In this document: positions 52,990-57,500 of the stretch, one piece after another
How positions within the stretch are numbered: the first letter of the stretch is position 1
How the letters are laid out: each line of letters begins with the position of its first letter
The notes under the pieces: generated by a model
Told to the model about the DNA's origin: nothing
Database searches by the model: none
What the model saw: only the letters and a program-made list of their open reading frames with translations
Assembly (NCBI GenBank): GCA_002753095.1
Contig: PDZU01000011.1
Location: forward strand, 1 to 57,500
From: Magnetococcales bacterium
GTDB lineage: Bacteria; Pseudomonadota; Magnetococcia; Magnetococcales; Magnetaquicoccaceae
DNA: 57,500 nt
Reading direction: 5' to 3'
Position numbers and translations under genes: made by a program

Positions 52990-54285
52990 GTGCCCACTTT
53001 TGCCCCGCCCTCTGCCGCTCCTCTATTGGCTGCCTGCCCGCACTGCGATGCTTTGCAGCAACTGCCACCGTTAACGCACGGACAAAGCGCTCTCTGTGTC
53101 CGTTGTGCGACACCTCTTTACCATGGCAGCACCTACGCTCCTCTTCTGCCCGTGGCCTTGGTGCTGACTGGACTCCTACTTTTTGTTATTGCCAATAGCC
53201 ATCCTCTGCTCTATCTGGAGTTGGCCGGGCGCATGCAGGCCAGCACTCTCCTGGAAGGGGTAAGCGCGCTTTTCCAATCTGGACTCTGGTTGATGGCCCT
53301 TTTGGTTTTGTTCACCAGCCTGCTCGCCCCCTTGCTGGTACTGCTGGCCCTGCTCTGCCTGCTCTGGCCCGTGTTGCGCCAGCGTTCTCCCTCCCATGCT
53401 GCCGCCCCCCTCATGCGGGCCTTGCATCATCTCTCCCCCTGGAGCATGAGTGGTGTTTATACCCTTGGTCTGGTTATCGCCATTGTCAAACTACGTGATT
53501 TGGCTTTTGTCAGTCCTGGTATTGCTCTGTATGCCTATTTCGGCATGCTCCTCGCCACCACCGCTGCCCATCGTACCATCGATGCCCATACGCTGCGCCG
53601 CATGCTCACCCTGCCCAACAGCCACACGCCTCTGCCAAGGCTGACGCCTGCCAGCAAACCTCTTCCGCCCACCGCACACCAGGCTGGTTTATTGCGTTGC
53701 GCGTGTTGTACGTTGTTGCTCCGAGCCCCCACCGAGAGCCATTTTCAGCCCGCCTGCCCCCATTGCGGATCGCGACTGCACGCCCGCAAACCGGGCAGCC
53801 TTGCCTTGACCTGGGCTCTGATGTTGACCGCTGCTCTGCTCTATCTGCCCGCCAATCTTTTGCCCATTATGACTGTCATCCGCTTCGGTCAAGGGGATCC
53901 AGATACCATTTTAAGCGGTATCCAACATCTCATTGAGAATGGTCTGTGGCCTCTGGCTTTACTGATCTTCTACGCCAGCATCGTCGTGCCTTTGATGAAA
54001 TTGATCATCCTGACCTTCCTCTTGCTCTCCATTCGGCGCCGTTCGCCCTGGCGCCCCAAAGAGCGTACCACCCTTTACCGCCTTATCGAGGCCTTTGGCC
54101 ACTGGTCAATGGTCGATATTTTCTTGATCTCCATCCTGACGGCCATCGTACAATTGGGCACCCTCTCCACGATTGAGCCCGGTACGGGGGCCACCTTCTT
54201 CGGCTTGGTAGTGATCAGCACCATGCTGGCAACACACTGTTTTGATCCGCGTCTGATCTGGGATGCACTGGAGCAACACGCATGA
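52990..54285 (+). CDS. pqiA: PqiA-family membrane protein
   Basis: The 431-residue protein has two PqiA repeats, each starting with a zinc-ribbon-like pair of CxxC motifs (CPHCDALQQ...CVRC and CACC...CPHC) followed by four membrane helices, with the family blocks IANSHPLLYLELAGR and LPANLLPIMTVIRFG plus FGHWSMVDIFLISILTAIVQLG. PqiA is the inner membrane part of a lipid-transport system between the membranes. The start is GTG 52990. It overlaps pqiB by four bases. Confidence 0.94.
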   Translation: MPTFAPPSAAPLLAACPHCDALQQLPPLTHGQSALCVRCATPLYHGSTYAPLLPVALVLTGLLLFVIANSHPLLYLELAGRMQASTLLEGVSALFQSGLWLMALLVLFTSLLAPLLVLLALLCLLWPVLRQRSPSHAAAPLMRALHHLSPWSMSGVYTLGLVIAIVKLRDLAFVSPGIALYAYFGMLLATTAAHRTIDAHTLRRMLTLPNSHTPLPRLTPASKPLPPTAHQAGLLRCACCTLLLRAPTESHFQPACPHCGSRLHARKPGSLALTWALMLTAALLYLPANLLPIMTVIRFGQGDPDTILSGIQHLIENGLWPLALLIFYASIVVPLMKLIILTFLLLSIRRRSPWRPKERTTLYRLIEAFGHWSMVDIFLISILTAIVQLGTLSTIEPGTGATFFGLVVISTMLATHCFDPRLIWDALEQHA

Positions 54286-56012
54286 CCGAACCTCGTAGCC
54301 CTCGTGACGCTGACACGGCCAACACAGCGGCGCATCATCCCTTGGCGGCTTTGCCGGTTGCCGTTGCGGATACCCCCCGTGGACTCTCTCTCGTCTGGCT
54401 GTTGCCTCTGTTGGCCATGACCATCGGTATCTGGTTGGCCTACAAGACCTTGATCGAGCAGGGACCATCCATCCAAATTTTGTTCAAAACCGCCGAAGGT
54501 TTGGTAGCCGGGAAAACCCGCGTCACCTATAAAGCGGTGGAGGTCGGACAGGTAGAAACGGTGCAGTTGAGCGACGATCAAGCCGGTGTGATGGTCGGTA
54601 TCCGCATGCTGCGCGCCGCCGAACCCTATCTGCGCGACGAAAGCAAATTTTGGGTAGTCCGACCGCGCATGAGCCTGCGTGGTATTTCCGGTCTGGACAC
54701 GCTGGTCTCTGGTGCCCATATCGAACTGGAACCCGGCGTGGGCAAACCCACCCGTTTCTTCAAGGGTCTGGAAACTCCCCCCGTGGTCCATATGGACGCC
54801 CCCGGTGGCAAATATATCCTGCAAACCGAAACTTTGGGCTCGCTGGATAGCGGTTCGCCGCTCTATTTCCGCGATATTCCTGCCGGTGAGATTCTCGGTT
54901 ATACGCTGGCACCCAACAAAAAGAGCGTCTATCTGCACCTATTTGTCCGGGCACCCTACCATGCCATGGTTCAGGAAAACACCCGTTTTTGGCGGGTCAG
55001 CGGTGTGGATCTTTCCATCAGCGCCGAGGGCGTAAAGGTCAAAACGGAATCGCTGCAGGCTCTGCTGGCTGGGGGTGTTGCTTTTGACACGCCTGACTCC
55101 CTCAAGGAGGGCGCGGTCGCACAAAATGATCATACTTTCTGGCTCTATGATGACAAATCGGCCATCATGGAGCAGGCTTACTCCAAACGGATTGTCTACG
55201 TCCTTTATTTCAACGAATCGGTGCGCGGCTTAGGCATGGGCGCTCCGGTGGAGTTTCGCGGCATCAAAGTCGGCAAGGTCACCGACATTGGCATGGAATA
55301 TGATCAGCAAAACACCACCTTCCGCATTCCGGTCATGGTGCAGATCGAACCGGAACGGGTCGATGCCCTGCACGCCGACAAACCGGGCGAGGAGATGGAC
55401 AGCGCCGCTTATGACCTGATCGAGGCATTGATCCAGAAGGGCTTGCGGGCGCAACTGCAAACCGGCAGCTATTTGACGGGGCAACGCATTATTGAACTGG
55501 ATATGCACCCGGAAGTGGCTTTGAAGCGGGGTAGCATGCCGGGCAAGTATCCAGAAATGCCGACCATGCCCGGTTCGATTGGCGAGATTACCGAATCGAT
55601 CACCTTGTTGCTGAAGACGCTGCAATCTCTGCCGCTGCATGAGATGGCTGATGAGTTGCATGGTACTCTCAAGGGGACCAATCGTACCATCAACGCCCCA
55701 GAGTTGCGCGACACGTTGCGCGCTCTCAAGAATATCAGCACGCAACTGGAGTTGATGCTGGTCCAGTTGAACGGCCAGCCTCCCACGCTGGGTAAACGTC
55801 TCAACGAAACGGCAGATGCGGCACAAAAGGCGTTGCAGCAAACGGAGAAAACGTTGGCGGGCGTTGAGGATATGCTCAATCCTGGTGCTCCCCTGCATTA
55901 TAATCTGATGGAGGTAACCCGCGAACTCTCTGCCACGGCGCGATCCATTCGTGCCTTCATGGAATTTCTGGAGACAAAGCCGGAATCATTGCTTTTTGGC
56001 AAGGAAAAATAG
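54282..56012 (+). CDS. pqiB: PqiB-family MCE (MlaD-like) intermembrane transport protein
   Basis: The 576-residue protein has one N-terminal membrane helix (LSLVWLLPLLAMTIGIWLAY) and three MCE domains: around residues 65-155 (IQILFKTAEGLVAGKTRVTYKAVEVG), 165-265 (LDSGSPLYFRDIPAGEILGY) and 300-405 (GLGMGAPVEFRGIKVGKVTDIG). A helical C-terminus follows. MCE hexamers stack to form a tunnel across the periplasm. It is coupled to pqiA and followed by pqiC. Confidence 0.95.
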   Translation: MTEPRSPRDADTANTAAHHPLAALPVAVADTPRGLSLVWLLPLLAMTIGIWLAYKTLIEQGPSIQILFKTAEGLVAGKTRVTYKAVEVGQVETVQLSDDQAGVMVGIRMLRAAEPYLRDESKFWVVRPRMSLRGISGLDTLVSGAHIELEPGVGKPTRFFKGLETPPVVHMDAPGGKYILQTETLGSLDSGSPLYFRDIPAGEILGYTLAPNKKSVYLHLFVRAPYHAMVQENTRFWRVSGVDLSISAEGVKVKTESLQALLAGGVAFDTPDSLKEGAVAQNDHTFWLYDDKSAIMEQAYSKRIVYVLYFNESVRGLGMGAPVEFRGIKVGKVTDIGMEYDQQNTTFRIPVMVQIEPERVDALHADKPGEEMDSAAYDLIEALIQKGLRAQLQTGSYLTGQRIIELDMHPEVALKRGSMPGKYPEMPTMPGSIGEITESITLLLKTLQSLPLHEMADELHGTLKGTNRTINAPELRDTLRALKNISTQLELMLVQLNGQPPTLGKRLNETADAAQKALQQTEKTLAGVEDMLNPGAPLHYNLMEVTRELSATARSIRAFMEFLETKPESLLFGKEK

Positions 56013-56018
56013 TCTGCC

Positions 56019-56642
56019 ATGCATCGGTATTCATTGATGTTTCGACCTGCCTTATGGGTAGTTTTGCTGCTGTTGAGCGGTTGTGTGACCGGATCCCCTC
56101 CGGTGCGCTACTACCTTTTGACGCCCAAGCCTGCGCTTGGAACCATCAAAACGGCTACAGGACAAACACCCCTGTTGCAGCAACCACTCTTGGTGATTGA
56201 ACCGGTGGAGTTACCGCCCTATCTGAACCGTGCCCACATTGTCACCCGCAGCAGCAGCAACCATCTGCAACTGGCCCAATTTGAGCAGTGGGGTGATACG
56301 TTGCGAGACAACATATCACGGGTATTGCTGGAGAATCTATCCAACCAACTGGAGGGTATCCGTGTTTCACCGCCGACCGCACTGTTGCAGGAGCGTCCCA
56401 GCTACCGTCTGGCCAGTCAGATCGGCCAATTTGAACTGGGGCCTGACAACCGTGTCACTTTACAGGCCCGTTGGCGTTTACTGGATAGCCAAAACAGCAA
56501 AACAGTTCTCTCCGAGCAGAGCCGATTCATGAGCGAACCGCTTAATCCGTCCGACCATGATGGCCTTGCCGCCAGCATGAGCGACCTGCTCTACCGCTGG
56601 AGCCAGGAGATGGCCTCCGTGGTTCAGGTGCAGCTGAGGTAG
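56019..56642 (+). CDS. pqiC: PqiC-family outer membrane lipoprotein
   Basis: The 207-residue product has a lipoprotein signal ending in LLLLSGC (Cys 22) and a PqiC/ABC auxiliary domain: VRYYLLTPKP, VIEPVELPPYLNRAHIVTRSS, FEQWGDTLRDNISRVLLENL and SRFMSEPLNPSDHDGLAASMSDLLYRWSQEM. It anchors the PqiB tunnel to the outer membrane. It starts six bases after pqiB and ends the operon. Confidence 0.93.
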   Translation: MHRYSLMFRPALWVVLLLLSGCVTGSPPVRYYLLTPKPALGTIKTATGQTPLLQQPLLVIEPVELPPYLNRAHIVTRSSSNHLQLAQFEQWGDTLRDNISRVLLENLSNQLEGIRVSPPTALLQERPSYRLASQIGQFELGPDNRVTLQARWRLLDSQNSKTVLSEQSRFMSEPLNPSDHDGLAASMSDLLYRWSQEMASVVQVQLR

Positions 56643-56708
56643 TATTGAACCCTGTACGGAATCCATGCACAACGGTCTCTCATCATGGCAATTGCATTTG
56701 AAAGTGGC

Positions 56709-56868
56709 ATGGGGTCAAGGGGAGATTATCTCCCCTTGCGGGTTGTCAGGGCGGAGCCCTGACTTCTGGCGCGCTTTTACACAAGCCAATTTGCGCAGCA
56801 AATTGGCGCAGCGCGCCACAATCTGTGCCCCGCAGGGGCACGCCTTGGGAGGGCGGCAGCCCGACATG
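56709..56868 (+). repeat. Left-half copy C of the structured repeat family
   Basis: The nearly 490-base gap after pqiC begins with this copy. It has the palindrome CAAGGGGAGAT/ATCTCCCCTTG at 56716-56738, hairpins GTCAGGGC/GCCCTGAC (56745-56763) and GCCAATTTGC/GCAAATTGGC (56785-56807) within GGCGCGC/GCGCGCC, then GTGCCCC/GGGGCAC and GGGAGGGC. Each stem differs from the equivalent stem in copies A and B yet stays paired. The right half of the element is absent. Confidence 0.87.
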
Positions 56869-56953
56869 CACCATGTTGCCTGGATAACGATGCGGAAGAA
56901 ATTCAAATGCGATTGCCCTGGCCTCTTACATACGACCACTTGACAATTCGCAT

Positions 56954-56968
56954 TGATAATGATTACCG
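56954..56968. promoter_or_regulatory. Candidate Fur-box-like sequence
   Basis: TGATAAT at 56954-56960, one base, then ATTACCG matches the 7-1-7 Fur recognition palindrome TGATAAT-n-ATTATCA at 12 of 14 positions. It lies about 160 bases before the last gene. A TTGACA hexamer (56940-56945) is just upstream, but no well-spaced -10 is evident. An AT-rich context raises the chance of a random match. Confidence 0.35.
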
Positions 56969-57129
56969 TAGTCAATTGTTTTTTGCGACATATACTCTGT
57001 CTCGCAACAATTACTCTGTACATGACTCGCATCACCACCGTTCTTGCGATATTTCTCTGGTCTTTTAGGAACTTGCACAGGTCCAGCGATGCATCGTTCA
57101 CGGCAACACAAAATATAGGGATTTCCAAC

Positions 57130-57500
57130 ATGGCGGAAGAATCTAATGGATCAAGAAAGCACCCGATTGATTATTTAACCATTACTATATTGGTTGTTCA
57201 AGCATTTATCATGTTTTTTCAATATGATCAGCAACAATCAATCGTGGATATAGAAAGGAAGAAAAATGCAGTTACTATGATGAACGATTTCTATAAAGAC
57301 ATTGATCCGAATGGCAAGTCATGTATCAAATTTATTGCCCATACTGTTTCCGCAGATGAGTATTCAACTCTTCGGAAAAATAAGGAATTTTTTAAAAGTC
57401 GTTATGGACTTGGAGATGAGACCCGTGCATTCTTGGAGAAATGTGACGAGGATTCCACTCCAGATAATATCAGTTGGGTTACTATCTATAAACCAGCTGC
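57130..57500 (+). CDS. Unknown protein with one membrane segment, partial at window end
   Basis: An open frame starts at ATG 57130 (AGGG a few bases upstream) and runs off the window after 123 codons. It reads MAEESNGSRKHPIDYLTI, then one membrane helix (TILVVQAFIMFFQY) and a soluble, charged region (DIERKKNAVTMMNDFYKDIDPNGKSC). The frame stays open upstream to an ATG at 57022, which would add a hydrophobic N-terminal stretch. The DNA is clearly more AT-rich than the rest of the window and codon use differs, which suggests recent acquisition. I recognise no family. Confidence 0.65.
   Translation, partial: MAEESNGSRKHPIDYLTITILVVQAFIMFFQYDQQQSIVDIERKKNAVTMMNDFYKDIDPNGKSCIKFIAHTVSADEYSTLRKNKEFFKSRYGLGDETRAFLEKCDEDSTPDNISWVTIYKPA

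Noticed and set aside
56715-57131. A 138-codon minus-strand frame across repeat copy C and the AT-rich edge
   Set aside because: Half of it is repeat DNA and the other half has no motif; no ribosome-binding site is seen.

Overview
The window reads as chromosomal DNA of a free-living, flagellated, respiring Gram-negative proteobacterium, with GC content in the mid-fifties by eye. Ubiquinone-type genes (ubiE, ubiJ, ubiB, a UbiD-family gene), PhoR/PhoB, HslVU, Bpt, a Bcp/Sco-type copper protein, PqiABC, a flagellar basal-body operon and many c-di-GMP/chemotaxis proteins together suggest an alphaproteobacterium-related lineage. The overall flavour (bacteriohemerythrin, numerous sensory proteins, dispersed GC-rich palindromic repeats) is compatible with Magnetococcales, but this is only an inference and no magnetosome gene is visible.

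Layout. 0-7.2 kb is one long leftward gene row: bpt, recX, alaS, a zinc-ribbon protein, a PilZ protein, dnaA and dnaN. 7.3-9.3 kb carries hslVU on the plus strand. 9.4-16 kb is a rightward signalling cluster: hemerythrin, STAS protein, PstS-like binding protein, HAMP-PAS-GGDEF diguanylate cyclase and a large hybrid histidine kinase. 16.5-22.2 kb is leftward: ubiE-ubiJ-ubiB-phoR-phoB. Divergent from it is a translationally coupled trio of MntA-like nucleotidyltransferase, HepT-like HEPN toxin and UbiD decarboxylase. 25-27.2 kb holds a chemoreceptor. 27.4-31.9 kb is a leftward cytochrome oxidase operon (coxC, sco, coxB, coxA) with a near-consensus promoter and a striking palindrome upstream. 32-35.5 kb has a glycine-zipper lipoprotein, a REC-PAS-GGDEF-EAL protein and a small c-type cytochrome. 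35.6-39.2 kb makes sugar nucleotides (galU, ugd, phosphohexomutase). 39.7-42.7 kb has pyrD, a cyclophilin and a nucleotidyl-cyclase-like/cold-shock fusion. 42.9-50 kb is the flagellar operon flgB-flgC-fliE-fliF-fliG-fliH-fliI. 50.2-52.9 kb is tlpA-cutA-ccdA-pyrF, and 53-56.6 kb is pqiABC. The window ends inside an AT-rich gene of unknown function.

The most unusual content is intergenic. A family of structured repeats (two full copies of about 400-435 bp with terminal inverted repeats at 16.05-16.48 and 39.26-39.66 kb, and several partial copies) contains nested hairpins whose arms differ between copies by compensating changes, so the fold and not the sequence is being kept. Other notable points are a class III cyclase-like domain fused to cold-shock folds, a type VII toxin-antitoxin pair overlapping ubiD by four bases, a cytochrome oxidase subunit I that lacks the usual D- and K-channel residues, and a cyclophilin gene that appears able to start at two sites, giving exported and cytoplasmic forms.

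No rRNA, tRNA, CRISPR array, complete insertion sequence or clear replication origin was seen. All identifications come from reading translated sequence and motifs; no database search was run.
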